A DNA stretch of 64,000 nt, taken from Halomonas sp. ML-15 (GTDB taxonomy: Bacteria > Pseudomonadota > Gammaproteobacteria > Pseudomonadales > Halomonadaceae). The notes beneath the pieces are model-generated. The model did no database searches. It saw only the letters and a list, made by a program, of their open reading frames with translations, and was not told the origin of the DNA. Of the stretch, positions 19,442-29,043 are shown in pieces. The position numbers and the translations under genes are program-made. The stretch is taken from positions 1-64,000 of the forward strand of contig NZ_JACXZT010000015.1 of the NCBI RefSeq assembly GCF_014779595.1, given 5' to 3'. How positions within the stretch are numbered: position 1 is the first letter of the stretch; each line of letters opens with the position of its first letter.

Positions 19442-20923
19442 TTATTCCTTGTCGAGGCGCCCGACCAGCGACAGCTCGAAGTTGGCGCCCATGTACTTGA
19501 AGTGGGGGCGCACGGCCAGCGAGACCTGGTACCAGCCCGGCTCGCCTTCGACGTCGGAGACCTGGATCGAGGCAGCGCGCAGCGGCCGGCGGCTGCGCAC
19601 GTCAGCCGGCGGATTCTCCTGGTCGGCCACGTACTGGCGAATCCAGGCGTTGAGCTCGCGCTCGAGGTCCTGGCGCTCCTTCCAGGAGCCGATCTGCTCG
19701 CGCTGCAGCACCTTGATGTAGTGGGCCAGGCGATTGATGATGAACATGTAGGGCAGCTGAGTGCCGAGCTTGAAGTTGGTCTCGGCGGCCTTGCCCTCGG
19801 CGGTGTTGGGGAAGACCTTGGGCTTCTGCACCGAGTTGGCGGAGAAGAAGGCGGCGTTGTCGCTGCCCTTGCGCATGGTCAGTGAGATAAAGCCCTCTTC
19901 GGCCATCTCGAACTCACGCCGATCGGTGACCAGCACCTCGGTGGGTATCTTGGCCTGCACCTGACCCAGCGCCTCGTAGGTGTGCACCGGCAGATTCTCC
20001 ACCGCGCCACCGCTCTGCGGGCCGATGATATTGGGGCACCAGCGGTACTTGGCGAAGCTGTCCGTCAAGCGCTCGGCAAGCAGGTAGGCGGTATTGCCCC
20101 ACAGGTAGTGTTCGTGGTCTTCGCTGACGGTTTCGCGATAGTTGAAGCTCTTGACCGGATTCTCGACCGGGTCGTAGGGCATCCGCAGCAGGAAGCGCGG
20201 CGCAGTCAGGCCCAGGTAGCGGGCGTCTTCCGATTCGCGCAGGCTGCGCCAGCGGGCGTACTTGGGCCCCTCGAAGATCGCCTTGAAATCCTTGATGTTG
20301 GGCAGTTCCTCGAAGCTGTCGACACCGAAGAAGCTGGGCGCCACCGAGGAGAGGAAGGGGGCGTGGGCCATGGCCCCTACCGCCGAGGTGTACTGCAGCA
20401 GCTTGATATCCGGGGTCGAGGGCGAGAAGTCGTAGTGGCCGATGATCCCGCCCACCGGCTCGCCGCCAAACTGGCCGTAGCCGGAAGCGTAGACGTGCTG
20501 GTAGAGGCCGCTTTGGCTCAACTCCGGGGCGAACTCGAAGTCTTCGAGCAGCTCCTCCTTGGTGGCATGCAGCAGGTCGAGCTTGATGTTCTCGCGGAAG
20601 TCGGTGCGGTCGACCAGCAGCTTGAGGCCGCGCCAAGCCGACTCGATCTGCTGGAAACCCTGGTCATGAAGGATCTCGTCGACCTGGCCGCCAATCTTGC
20701 GGTCGAGTTCGACGATCATGCGATCGACGACCGACTTGTTGACCTGAGGCGCTTCGCTGTCACTGTTCAGCAACTCGGCGATAAACGCCGCCACGCCCTG
20801 CTTGGCAACATCGTAGCCCTCGTCGGCCGGCGCCATGCGCGTCTGCGCCATGACCTGGTCAAGAAGGGATTCCTCGGCCACGGCCTCGGCGGCCTGGCCC
20901 TGCTGCTGTGCCGTATCACTCAT
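19442..20923 (-). CDS. tssC: T6SS contractile sheath large subunit TssC
   Basis: A 493-residue sheath protein that polymerises with TssB around the Hcp tube. Family signatures include VDEILHDQGFQQIESAWRGL near residue 80, a GLTAPRFLLRMPY stretch near 245 and a NPPADVRSRRPLRAASIQV stretch near 435. GAGG precedes the ATG. It follows tssB by 57 bases. No hcp gene lies between tssC and tssE, although that is a common place for it. Confidence 0.97.
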   Translation of the reverse strand: MSDTAQQQGQAAEAVAEESLLDQVMAQTRMAPADEGYDVAKQGVAAFIAELLNSDSEAPQVNKSVVDRMIVELDRKIGGQVDEILHDQGFQQIESAWRGLKLLVDRTDFRENIKLDLLHATKEELLEDFEFAPELSQSGLYQHVYASGYGQFGGEPVGGIIGHYDFSPSTPDIKLLQYTSAVGAMAHAPFLSSVAPSFFGVDSFEELPNIKDFKAIFEGPKYARWRSLRESEDARYLGLTAPRFLLRMPYDPVENPVKSFNYRETVSEDHEHYLWGNTAYLLAERLTDSFAKYRWCPNIIGPQSGGAVENLPVHTYEALGQVQAKIPTEVLVTDRREFEMAEEGFISLTMRKGSDNAAFFSANSVQKPKVFPNTAEGKAAETNFKLGTQLPYMFIINRLAHYIKVLQREQIGSWKERQDLERELNAWIRQYVADQENPPADVRSRRPLRAASIQVSDVEGEPGWYQVSLAVRPHFKYMGANFELSLVGRLDKE

Positions 20924-20980
20924 CTCAATGCCTCGAATTCATCGGTGACCGCAGCGCCCAAGCGGGCGCCAGCGGAGAAA

Positions 20981-21496
20981 TCAGCTGTCGCCCTTGCCGT
21001 CGCCGTCGCCGTCGAGCAGTTCGAGCTCGGCCAGCAGCTGCTGACGCGCCTCGTCGCTCTCCAGCAGTTTCTGCAGCCGATCGCGGAACGCCGGCACGTT
21101 ACCCAGCGGCCCCTTGAGGGCGACCAGCGCCTCGCGCAGCTCGACCAGCTTGCGCAGCTCGGGCACCTGACGGGCAACGCTGTCCGGCGCGAAATCGTTG
21201 AGCGACTTGAATTCGAGATTCACCGCCAGATCGGCAGCATCATCGCCATCGGTCAGGCGATTGGGCACGCTGGCCTGCAGGCCGAGCCCGGCCTCGCGCA
21301 TCACCGACTGGAAATTGTTCTTGTCGACCGAGACCGCATCGCGCTCTTCGATCGGCGTTTCCTCGGCACCGCCCTTGAAGTCACCTACCACCAGCAGCTT
21401 CAGCGGCAGCTCGGTCTCCGCCTGCTGGTCACCGGTGGCCGGCACGTACTTGATGTTGATGCGCTCTTTTGGCGCGACCGTCCCTTCCTTCGCCAT
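20981..21496 (-). CDS. tssB: T6SS contractile sheath small subunit TssB
   Basis: A 171-residue sheath subunit, first gene of the T6SS operon. It starts at the ATG with complement 21494-21496, because GGGAGGG lies seven bases upstream; a longer in-frame extension to 21613 has no support. Family features include PLKLLVVGDFKGG near residue 30 and a FKSLNDFAPDSVARQ segment near 100. The C terminus is acidic with a GDGDGKGDS tail. About 365 bases of AT-rich DNA lie upstream and must hold the operon promoter. Confidence 0.96.
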   Translation of the reverse strand: MAKEGTVAPKERINIKYVPATGDQQAETELPLKLLVVGDFKGGAEETPIEERDAVSVDKNNFQSVMREAGLGLQASVPNRLTDGDDAADLAVNLEFKSLNDFAPDSVARQVPELRKLVELREALVALKGPLGNVPAFRDRLQKLLESDEARQQLLAELELLDGDGDGKGDS

Positions 21497-21861
21497 GCGA
21501 CGACCCTCCCTGCGATGAATCCGGAATACTTGTTTCGAGGGCGCGAGGGTAGGCAGATGACGACATGCAAACCAGTAGGGGGTATCAGCATGGTGAGTCG
21601 CACACCGCCCCATCGAAACAATGGATAATCGCTACAAATAGGAGAAATTCATCGCTTTTCGTCTCAAAAAACTGGAATTAAAGGGTCTATTTCTATCTTT
21701 GAAATTCCCCTGGATTACATTAAATGTCAGCAATGTCTTACATAACAAAGCGGCAATGTCGCCGCCCAATCTCATCGATAACGTCGTTTTCAATCGTCGC
21801 TCACGCAGGCTGGGCAATCTTTTAAATAAACAGAGGGAATAAGGAAGGAAATAAAAGCGCT
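21497..21861. other. AT-rich intergenic region upstream of the T6SS operon
   Basis: This stretch carries no convincing gene and is much richer in A and T than its neighbours, especially 21602-21860. It should contain the promoter of the minus-strand T6SS operon. One weak sigma-54-like element is present on the minus strand at 21753-21767 (GGGCGGC, four bases, TTGC): it keeps the GG and GC dinucleotides ten bases apart but matches the -24 box poorly. A 61-codon reading frame (21632-21817) has no recognisable product. Confidence 0.4.
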
Positions 21862-21886
21862 AAAAAACCCCGACCAGAGGCCGGGG
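21862..21886 (-). terminator. Rho-independent terminator after dxs
   Basis: On the minus strand, an 8-bp stem (CCCCGGCC paired with GGTCGGGG, one G-T pair) with a TCT loop is followed by six T residues. It lies 37 bases after the dxs stop codon and should end the xseB-ispA-dxs transcript before the T6SS promoter region. Confidence 0.88.
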
Positions 21887-21923
21887 CGTTGTTATCACGC
21901 AGGCTGTGACAGCCGTGGGCGAA

Positions 21924-23837
21924 TCAGCCGCCCGCTAGCCGGTGCCGAATCGCCGCTTCGATGCCGGCAGCATCGAGCCCGCACTCGGCCAGCAGCTCGG
22001 CCGGCTTGCCGTGCTCGACGAAGGCGTCGGGCAAGCCGAGATTGAGCACTTCGACCTGCACGCCCTCGGCGGCCAGCAGCTCGTTGACCGCCGCGCCGGC
22101 GCCACCGGCCACCACGTTCTCCTCCAGCGTCACCAGCAGCGCATGGTCGCGGGCCGCGGTGAGCACGGCGTCGCGGTCCAGCGGCTTTATCGAGCGCATA
22201 TTGAAATGACTGGCATCGAGCCGTTCGGCGATCTCGGCCGCCGGCGCATTGAGGCTGCCGAAAGCCAGCAGTGCCACTTTTTGTCCCTGGCGTCGATGCT
22301 CGGCGCAGCCAATCTCGATGGGGTCGAGATGCTCGGGAATCTCGCTGCCGGGGCCGGTGCCCCGCGGGTAGCGCACCGCCGCCGGGCCGGGGTGATGGTA
22401 GGCGGCGCTGAGCATGGCACGGCATTCGGCTTCGTCGGCGGGCGCCAGCACCACCATCCCCGGCACGCAGCGCAGGAAGGAGAGGTCCATGCTGCCGTGG
22501 TGGGTGGGGCCATCCTCACCCACCAGGCCGGCGCGATCGATGGCGAAGGTAACGTCGAGCGACTGCACCGCCACATCATGGATCAGCTGATCGTAGCCGC
22601 GCTGCAGGAAGGTCGAGTAGATCGCCACCACCGGCTTGGCAGCTTCGCAGGCCATGCCCGCCGCCAGCGTCACCGCGTGCTGTTCGGCGATGGCCACATC
22701 GAAGTAGCGCTCAGGGTACTCCCGGGAGAAGCGGATCAGGTCGGAGCCTTCACGCATCGCCGGGGTGATGCCGATCAAGCGTTGGTCGGCGGCGGCCATA
22801 TCGCAGATCCAGTCGCCGAAGACGTTGCAATACTTGCGCGGCTTCGGACGCAGTAGATCGTTGCGCGGCGCCTTGGCGACGGGCGGCGGCGTGTCGCCGT
22901 TCTTCTCCAGCTTGGTGATCGCATGGAAGCCGATGGGATCGGCCTCGGCGGGCTGGAAACCGCGCCCTTTACGGGTCTTCACATGGAGAAACTGCGGGCC
23001 GTCGAGGTCGCGCATATTGCCCAGCGCATGGGTCAGGGCATCGAGGTCGTGGCCATCGATGGGCCCGATATAGTTGAAGCCCATCTCCTCGAACAGCGTG
23101 GCCGGGCTGATCATGCCCTTCATATGCTCTTCGGTGCGCCGCGCCAGCTCCAGCGCGCCGGGCAGGTGCGACAGCACCCGCTTGCTGTTCTCGCGCATCG
23201 CGGTATAGGGCTTGCTGGCCAGGATCCGCGCCAGGTAACTGGCGATGCCGCCCACGTTCTCGGAGATCGACATCTCGTTGTCGTTGAGCACCACCAGCAG
23301 GTTGGCGTCGACGTGGCCGGCGTGGGCCAGCGCCTCGAAGGCCATGCCGGCGGTCAGCGCCCCGTCGCCGATCACCGCACATACGCGGCGCCGCTCGCCG
23401 CGGACGCGGGCGGCCAGCGCCATGCCCAGCGCCGCCGAGATCGAGGTGCTGGAGTGTCCCACGCCGAAGGTGTCGTATTCCGACTCGGCGCGGCGTGGAA
23501 ACGCCGCCAGGCCGCCGTACTGGCGAATGCCGAGCATCGCCTCGCGGCGCCCGGTGAGGATCTTGTGCGGATAGGCCTGATGGCCGACGTCCCACACCAA
23601 CCGGTCATGGGGCGTGCTGAGGGCGTGATGCAGCGCTACGGTCAACTCGACCACACCCAGCCCGGCGCCGAAGTGGCCACCGCTGCAGCCCACGCTGTAG
23701 AGCAGGTAGGCACGCAGCTCATCGGCCACCTGAGCCAGCTGAACCGCACTCATGGCGCGCAGCCCGGCCGGGGTATCGAGCGTGTCGAGCAGCGGCGTGG
23801 CCGGGCGCTCAGCGGGAATTTCGTCGAACAGCTTCAT
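21924..23837 (-). CDS. dxs: 1-deoxy-D-xylulose-5-phosphate synthase
   Basis: A 637-residue thiamine-diphosphate enzyme condensing pyruvate and glyceraldehyde 3-phosphate, first step of the MEP isoprenoid pathway. The cofactor motif GDGALTAG begins near residue 155 and ends in the LNDNEMSIS stretch near 185. The transketolase-like pyrimidine domain contains the [14 protein letters not shown] motif near 435. It is slightly longer than the Escherichia coli enzyme (620). It follows ispA by 12 bases, the usual xseB-ispA-dxs order. Confidence 0.98.
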   Translation of the reverse strand: MKLFDEIPAERPATPLLDTLDTPAGLRAMSAVQLAQVADELRAYLLYSVGCSGGHFGAGLGVVELTVALHHALSTPHDRLVWDVGHQAYPHKILTGRREAMLGIRQYGGLAAFPRRAESEYDTFGVGHSSTSISAALGMALAARVRGERRRVCAVIGDGALTAGMAFEALAHAGHVDANLLVVLNDNEMSISENVGGIASYLARILASKPYTAMRENSKRVLSHLPGALELARRTEEHMKGMISPATLFEEMGFNYIGPIDGHDLDALTHALGNMRDLDGPQFLHVKTRKGRGFQPAEADPIGFHAITKLEKNGDTPPPVAKAPRNDLLRPKPRKYCNVFGDWICDMAAADQRLIGITPAMREGSDLIRFSREYPERYFDVAIAEQHAVTLAAGMACEAAKPVVAIYSTFLQRGYDQLIHDVAVQSLDVTFAIDRAGLVGEDGPTHHGSMDLSFLRCVPGMVVLAPADEAECRAMLSAAYHHPGPAAVRYPRGTGPGSEIPEHLDPIEIGCAEHRRQGQKVALLAFGSLNAPAAEIAERLDASHFNMRSIKPLDRDAVLTAARDHALLVTLEENVVAGGAGAAVNELLAAEGVQVEVLNLGLPDAFVEHGKPAELLAECGLDAAGIEAAIRHRLAGG

Positions 23838-23849
23838 GGAATACCGTCG

Positions 23850-24740
23850 TCAGTGGTCGCGCTCGATCATGTAACGCGCCAGCTCGGCGAGTGCCGCACC
23901 GCGCTCACCGAGCGGCGCCAGCGCCGCCAGGGCGTCATCGAGCAGCCCGTCGGCCTTGGCGCGGGCGCCAGTCAGGCCTAGCAGGCTAGGATAAGTCGGC
24001 TTGTCGCGTGCGGCGTCGGCCCCGGAGGCTTTGCCCAGTACCTGGGTGTCGCCGATGACATCGAGCACGTCGTCGTGAATCTGAAAGGCCAGACCGATGG
24101 CCTCGCCATAGGCGACCAGTGCCGCCAGCCGCGGATCGTCCTCGGCGACGGCGGTCAGCCCACCCAGGCGCAGTGCGGCGCTTATCAGCGCGCCGGTCTT
24201 GTGGCGGTGCATGTTCGCCAGGGCCTCGACATCGGGCTGCCCTCCCACTGCGGCCAGGTCCAGCGCCTGCCCGGCCACCATACCATTGCGGCCAGCGGCC
24301 TCGGCCAGAGTACGCATCAGGGCCCCCAGGCGCGGCGACGCGCTGCCGGCCAGCACTTCGAACGCCAGTGTCTGCAAGGCATCGCCGGCGAGGATCGCCG
24401 TGGCCTCGTCGAAGGCCTTGTGCAGGGTAGGCTGACCGCGGCGCAGGTCGTCATCGTCCATCGCCGGCAGGTCGTCGTGGACCAGCGAATAGGCGTGGAT
24501 CAGCTCGATGGCCACCGCCGGCACGTCGAGGTCGGCATCCGCCGCCCCCAGAGCCCGCCCGGCAGCATATACCAATACCGGCCGCAGCCGCTTGCCGCCA
24601 CCCAGCACGGCGTAGCGCATGGCGGCCTCGAGGCGCGGTTCGACGGGGCGTTGCGCCTGCCAGAGCGCCTCCAGGCAGGCATCGACTCGCGCCCGATCCT
24701 CGCCGAGGCGCAGCGCCAACGATGACGCCTTGGCCGTCAC
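23850..24740 (-). CDS. ispA: (2E,6E)-farnesyl diphosphate synthase
   Basis: A 296-residue polyprenyl synthase making farnesyl diphosphate from IPP and DMAPP/GPP. Both aspartate-rich motifs are present: the first in [15 protein letters not shown] (about residues 90-104) and the second in QIHDDVLD (about 225). The start is a GTG that forms a GTGA overlap with the xseB stop, which indicates coupled translation. Length matches the family. Confidence 0.97.
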   Translation of the reverse strand: MTAKASSLALRLGEDRARVDACLEALWQAQRPVEPRLEAAMRYAVLGGGKRLRPVLVYAAGRALGAADADLDVPAVAIELIHAYSLVHDDLPAMDDDDLRRGQPTLHKAFDEATAILAGDALQTLAFEVLAGSASPRLGALMRTLAEAAGRNGMVAGQALDLAAVGGQPDVEALANMHRHKTGALISAALRLGGLTAVAEDDPRLAALVAYGEAIGLAFQIHDDVLDVIGDTQVLGKASGADAARDKPTYPSLLGLTGARAKADGLLDDALAALAPLGERGAALAELARYMIERDH

Positions 24741-25000
24741 CGCGCTGCACCCTCGGCACCGAACGGCGCCTCGCCGAGCTCGCCGCTAGGCTGCTCGACC
24801 AGCTGCCGCACCTTGAGTTCGGCGGCGTCTAGACGCTGCTGGGCATCGCGGGTCAGACCCACCCCCTGCTCGAAGGCGGCCAGCGAGTCTTCCAACGACA
24901 GTGCGCCGGATTCGAGCCGCGCCACCAACGCTTCGAGGCGTTCGAGGGTGGCGGCGAAATCCTGCGGTGCCTGGGGGGTATCAGCCGGGGTATCGACCAT
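24737..25000 (-). CDS. xseB: Exodeoxyribonuclease VII small subunit
   Basis: An 87-residue XseB protein. It has the family core [18 protein letters not shown] and then [16 protein letters not shown] (residues about 14-50), which forms a helical hairpin. The ATG beginning MVDTPAD is chosen over a 43-codon upstream extension that has no family similarity. The large subunit xseA is not nearby, as is usual. The gene is divergent from serA. Confidence 0.94.
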   Translation of the reverse strand: MVDTPADTPQAPQDFAATLERLEALVARLESGALSLEDSLAAFEQGVGLTRDAQQRLDAAELKVRQLVEQPSGELGEAPFGAEGAAR

Positions 25001-25175
25001 GGCGTCTATTGCTCTTCGCACGTGTGAAAGTGATGCCACAGTATACACGCTCCACCCCGGGGGTCGTCTGCCCCGGTGATGCCACCCTGTACATGCAGCG
25101 CGCTCATAGTGTCGGCGCAGGATTTTCATCGCCGCCGCCGGCCGAGGCGCGGTTCGGCTGTGCTAGGATAGCGAC

Positions 25176-25189
25176 CCTGTTGCAACAGG
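25176..25189. promoter_or_regulatory. 14-bp palindrome upstream of serA
   Basis: CCTGTTGCAACAGG is perfectly symmetrical and lies 60 bases before the serA ATG. It could be an operator or a leader hairpin; no regulator is suggested by the sequence. Confidence 0.35.
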
Positions 25190-25248
25190 CTCACCACGAT
25201 ACCTATACCGATAGCAAGCGGCACGACCGCGCAAGGGTTGATTCGACG

Positions 25249-26499
25249 ATGGCCAAAACGTCCCTGGACAAGAGCAAGATCAAGATCCTGCTGCTAGAGG
25301 GCGTCCACCAGAGTGCGGTGGACAACTTCCTGAACGCCGGTTACACCAACATCGAGCACCTGACGACGTCCCTGGATGAAGAGACGCTGATCGACAAGAT
25401 CCGTGACGTCCACTTCCTCGGCATTCGCTCGCGTACCCAGCTCACCCAGCGGGTGTTCGATGCCGCCGAAAAGCTCGCCGCGGTGGGTTGTTTCTGTATC
25501 GGCACCAATCAGGTCGACCTTGGCGCGGCGCTGACTCGCGGCATTCCGGTCTTCAACGCGCCCTACTCCAACACCCGCTCGGTGGCAGAGCTGGTACTGG
25601 CCGAAGCGATCATGCTGCTGCGCGGCATTCCCGAGAAGAGCGCTCGCGCCCACGAGGGCGGCTGGCTGAAGTCGGCCAAGAACTCCCACGAGGCGCGTGG
25701 CAAGACGCTGGGTATCGTGGGCTACGGCAGCATCGGCGCGCAGCTCTCGGTGCTCGCCGAGTCGCTGGGCCTCGACGTCATCTACTACGACGTGGTGACC
25801 AAGCTGGGCATGGGCAACGCCCGCCAGGTGGCCAGCCTCGAAGAGCTGCTGGCACGCGCCGACGTGGTCAGCCTGCACGTCCCCGAGCTGCCCTCGACCA
25901 AGTGGATGATCGGCCGTGAGCAGATCGCCCTGATGAAGCAGGGTGGCATCCTGATCAACGCCTCGCGTGGCTCGGTGGTGGTGATCGAGGAGCTCGCCGA
26001 GGCGCTCAAGGCCGGCAAGCTGCTGGGCGCGGCCATCGATGTCTTCCCGGTCGAGCCCAAGGGCAACAACGAGGAGTTCGAGAGCCCGCTGCGCGGTCTG
26101 CCCAACGTGATCCTGACGCCCCACGTCGGCGGCTCGACCCTCGAGGCCCAGGAGAACATCGGCGTCGAGGTCTCCGAGAAGCTGATCACCTACTCCGACA
26201 ACGGCACCACCGTGACCTCGGTCAACTTCCCCGAGGTGGCGCTGCCGGCACACCCGGACAAGCATCGCCTGCTGCACATTCACGACAACGTGCCCGGGGT
26301 GCTGTCCGAGCTCAACCGCGTACTGTCGGAGAACGGCATCAATATCTCCGGCCAGTACCTGCAGACCAACGAGAAGGTCGGCTACGTGGTCATCGACGTC
26401 GACAAGGCCTACGGCCCCCAGGCGCTCAAGGCACTCAAGCAGGTCGAGCACACCCTGCGCGTGAGGGTGCTCTACTCGGAGACCAACTTCGAGGATTGA
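25249..26499 (+). CDS. serA: D-3-phosphoglycerate dehydrogenase
   Basis: A 416-residue enzyme for the first step of serine synthesis from 3-phosphoglycerate. The NAD-binding motif GYGSIGAQ lies near residues 160-167, the substrate region RSRTQLT near 62, and the catalytic His in TPHVGGSTLEAQENIG near 295. A C-terminal ACT domain (about 345-416) suggests feedback inhibition by serine. The ATG at 25249 matches the E. coli N terminus pattern (MAK...LL LEGVH). A perfect 14-bp palindrome lies about 60 bases upstream and a strong terminator follows. Confidence 0.97.
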   Translation: MAKTSLDKSKIKILLLEGVHQSAVDNFLNAGYTNIEHLTTSLDEETLIDKIRDVHFLGIRSRTQLTQRVFDAAEKLAAVGCFCIGTNQVDLGAALTRGIPVFNAPYSNTRSVAELVLAEAIMLLRGIPEKSARAHEGGWLKSAKNSHEARGKTLGIVGYGSIGAQLSVLAESLGLDVIYYDVVTKLGMGNARQVASLEELLARADVVSLHVPELPSTKWMIGREQIALMKQGGILINASRGSVVVIEELAEALKAGKLLGAAIDVFPVEPKGNNEEFESPLRGLPNVILTPHVGGSTLEAQENIGVEVSEKLITYSDNGTTVTSVNFPEVALPAHPDKHRLLHIHDNVPGVLSELNRVLSENGINISGQYLQTNEKVGYVVIDVDKAYGPQALKALKQVEHTLRVRVLYSETNFED

Positions 26500-26524
26500 G
26501 CCCACGCTGACCGCTGCACCATGA

Positions 26525-26560
26525 GGCCCCGTTCACCGCCGGTGAACGGGGCCTTGTTGT
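26525..26560 (+). terminator. Rho-independent terminator after serA
   Basis: A perfect 13-bp inverted repeat (GGCCCCGTTCACC and its complement) with a three-base loop GCC spans 26525-26553 and is followed by TTGTTGT. It lies 25 bases past the serA stop. Confidence 0.85.
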
Positions 26561-26672
26561 CTGCGCTTGACCTTGATCAACCGCTGGTGGATGCAGCCGG
26601 CCCCGCGCTTGAGTAAAATGCCCACCTCAACCCATGGTCCGCCCTTTGCGAGGGCGACTACCAGGAGGCCAC

Positions 26673-27638
26673 ATGCCAGTCACCGCCGATTCGCCGCCCA
26701 TCGTGGTCGCGGCGCTGTACAAGTTCGTCACCCTCGACGATTTCGAAGCTCTGCGCGAGCCGCTGCGCCAGACCATGCTCGAGCACGGCGTCAAGGGCAC
26801 CCTGCTGCTGGCCCGCGAGGGCATCAACGGCACCGTGGCGGGCAGCCGTGAGGCGATCGATGCGCTACTCGCCTGGCTCACCGCCGACCCGCGGCTGACC
26901 GATATCGACCATAAAGAGTCGTACTGCGACGAGCCGCCCTTCTATCGCACCAAGGTCAAGCTGAAGCGTGAGATCGTCACCATCGGCGTGCCCGACATCA
27001 ACCCCAACGACAGCGTGGGTACCTACGTCGAGCCCGAACAGTGGAACGAGGTAATCAGCGACCCAGAGGTGCTGGTGATCGACACCCGCAACGACTACGA
27101 GGTCGCCATTGGCAGCTTCGCAGGCGCCATCGACCCCAAGACCACCACCTTCCGCGAGTTCCCCGACTACGTTCGCCAGCACTACGACCCGGCCCGCCAC
27201 AAGAAGGTGGCGATGTTCTGCACCGGCGGCATTCGCTGCGAGAAGGCGTCGAGCTTTATGCTCAAGGAGGGCTTCGAGGAGGTCTACCACCTCAAGGGTG
27301 GGGTGTTGAACTACCTCGAGAAGGTGCCCGAGGCGCAGTCGCTGTGGCGCGGCGAGTGCTTCGTGTTCGACAACCGCGTCACCGTGCGCCACGATCTCAG
27401 CGAGGGCGACTACGAGCAGTGCCACGCCTGCCGTATGCCGGTGTCCACCGAGGAGATGCGCTCCAGCGCCTATGAGCCGGGGGTCAGCTGCCCGCACTGC
27501 ATCGATTCGCTGCCCGAGAAGACCCGCGCCGCCGCCCGCGAGCGCCAGCGCCAGATCGACCTGGCCAAGGCCCGCGGCGAGCCCCACCCGATCGGCCGCG
27601 ATCCGCGCACCATGAAGGAAGACGCCACCGAACGCTGA
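26673..27638 (+). CDS. trhO: tRNA uridine(34) hydroxylase (rhodanese-like, YceA family)
   Basis: A 321-residue TrhO protein that hydroxylates U34 in some tRNAs on the way to cmo5U/mcmo5U. It has the N-terminal acylphosphatase-like domain (residues about 1-95, with [16 protein letters not shown]) and the rhodanese domain with active-site loop [11 protein letters not shown] near residue 185. A C-terminal Cys cluster (CHACRMPVS, then CPHCIDSL) is typical. The ATG at 26673 is decided by AGGAGG five bases upstream. It is monocistronic, between two terminators. Confidence 0.95.
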   Translation: MPVTADSPPIVVAALYKFVTLDDFEALREPLRQTMLEHGVKGTLLLAREGINGTVAGSREAIDALLAWLTADPRLTDIDHKESYCDEPPFYRTKVKLKREIVTIGVPDINPNDSVGTYVEPEQWNEVISDPEVLVIDTRNDYEVAIGSFAGAIDPKTTTFREFPDYVRQHYDPARHKKVAMFCTGGIRCEKASSFMLKEGFEEVYHLKGGVLNYLEKVPEAQSLWRGECFVFDNRVTVRHDLSEGDYEQCHACRMPVSTEEMRSSAYEPGVSCPHCIDSLPEKTRAAARERQRQIDLAKARGEPHPIGRDPRTMKEDATER

Positions 27639-27694
27639 GCGTCTACCTCTGGCGTCCTTCGCTTAGTGATAACGGCGGCCACCTTGCGTCCCAT

Positions 27695-27725
27695 CCGCCG
27701 CCTCCACCAGAAGGCGGCGGTTTTT
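27695..27725 (+). terminator. Rho-independent terminator after trhO
   Basis: An 8-bp GC stem (CCGCCGCC with GGCGGCGG) and a ten-base loop are followed by five T residues at 27721-27725. It lies 57 bases after the trhO stop. Confidence 0.88.
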
Positions 27726-27820
27726 GTTATGCTGATGGCATCATGCGGGAGGATTCACTGCTGTCAGGCGTATTGCTGCGCAGCATATACCACTCCCCGC
27801 CTTCACCAAGGACGGATGCC

Positions 27821-28708
27821 ATGCCCACCTCAGCGGCCTATCTCATCGTGGTACTGGTCTGGGCCACCACTCCGCTGGCCATCAAGTGGAGTGCCGAGGC
27901 CGGCGCGCCGGTGGGCAGTGTCTGGCTGCGCATGGCGATTGCGGTAGTGCTGGGGCTGGCGATTCTCTACGCCAGCGGCCGGCGCCTGAGTCTCACCAAG
28001 CGCGCCCTGGCTAGCTATGCCGCGGCGGTGCCCGGCGTCTTCGGCGCCATGGCGCTGAGCTATCACGCCTCCCAGACCCTCGCCTCGGGCCTGATGTCGG
28101 TGATGTTCGGCCTGGCCCCGCTGCTCTCGGGACTAATGCTGCAGCTGCTGCCGGGCGCCAACAAGCTGGCCCGCTGGCACTGGATCGGCTGCGTGCTGGG
28201 GGTGGTCGGGCTGGCGGTGATCTTCGCCGACTCACTCAGCGTCGGCCAGCAGCAGCTCGGCGCGCTGGCGCTGATGGTCGTCGCCGTGACGCTGTTCAGC
28301 GGCAGCGGGATCGCCGTGCAGCGCGTCGCGGCAGGCTTGCACCCACTCAACCAGACCGTCGGCGCCCTGCTGCTGAGCATGCCGTGCTTCGCCGTGCTGT
28401 GGCTGGTCAGCGGCGAGCCGCTCATGGTGCCACTAACCCAGCGCGGGCTCTGGTCTGTGCTCTACCTCGGCGTATTCGGCTCGCTGCTGGGCTTTCTGTG
28501 CTACTACCTGATCCTGTCGCGGCTGAGTGCTGCCACGGTCGCCCTGGTCACGCTGATCACGCCGGTGCTGGCACTGGGGCTGGGCATGGCCTTCAATGCC
28601 GAGCAGCCCTCGATTTCGATGGTGGTCGGCGCACTGCTGATCCTGACCGCGCTCGGCGCTTACCTGTTCGGTGACCGGCTGGCGCGCCTGGCCGCACCGC
28701 CACGCTAG
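27821..28708 (+). CDS. EamA/DMT-family membrane transporter
   Basis: A 295-residue integral membrane protein with about ten hydrophobic segments arranged as two EamA repeats. Repeat hallmarks include WATTPLAIKWS near residue 12 and LGFLCYYLILSRLSAATVAL near 220. The family exports amino acids, purines or other metabolites; the substrate here is not evident. The ATG at 27821 is preferred because AAGGA precedes it and the first helix starts immediately. Confidence 0.9.
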   Translation: MPTSAAYLIVVLVWATTPLAIKWSAEAGAPVGSVWLRMAIAVVLGLAILYASGRRLSLTKRALASYAAAVPGVFGAMALSYHASQTLASGLMSVMFGLAPLLSGLMLQLLPGANKLARWHWIGCVLGVVGLAVIFADSLSVGQQQLGALALMVVAVTLFSGSGIAVQRVAAGLHPLNQTVGALLLSMPCFAVLWLVSGEPLMVPLTQRGLWSVLYLGVFGSLLGFLCYYLILSRLSAATVALVTLITPVLALGLGMAFNAEQPSISMVVGALLILTALGAYLFGDRLARLAAPPR

Positions 28709-28803
28709 GATCACGTGGATGACGCCGCCCGCATTATTGACCATAATGCAAAATTAAACGCCTGCTTGAGCGGCGATCGTCGAATCCCCATGAGAGAACA
28801 CCC

Positions 28804-29037
28804 TTGAGAATTTCCCGGACTGGCGGCACACGCCGCGACAAGCAGAACGAGCCGGCCCATAGCGAGAAGCAGATCGAGGGCACGCTGATCATGCTGATCT
28901 ACTCCGGTCGCCATACCAAGGCCGTTACCCTGTTCGCCGAGGCTCGGCGCATTCTGCCGGGCGTCGACCCCTGGCAACTCGACCGCGTAGCCAATCGCCT
29001 GGCCAGTAAGCTAAAGGAGAACGGCATCGAGTATTAA
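28804..29037 (+). CDS. Small hypothetical protein
   Basis: A 77-residue basic, soluble protein with a TTG start; GAGAGAA lies about seven bases upstream. The next in-frame ATG is only at codon 30. The N-terminal 30 residues are polar and probably disordered. The C-terminal part (from LIMLIYSGRHTKAVTLFAEARR to ENGIEY) looks helical with a regular hydrophobic pattern. I do not recognise the family. It ends six bases before the stop of the convergent enolase-superfamily gene with no terminator in between. Confidence 0.55.
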   Translation: MRISRTGGTRRDKQNEPAHSEKQIEGTLIMLIYSGRHTKAVTLFAEARRILPGVDPWQLDRVANRLASKLKENGIEY

Positions 29038-29043
29038 GGTGCC

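Noticed and set aside
21632-21817. 61-codon minus-strand frame in the T6SS promoter region
   Set aside because: No plausible ribosome binding site or family pattern, and it lies in AT-rich non-coding DNA where stops are frequent by chance.
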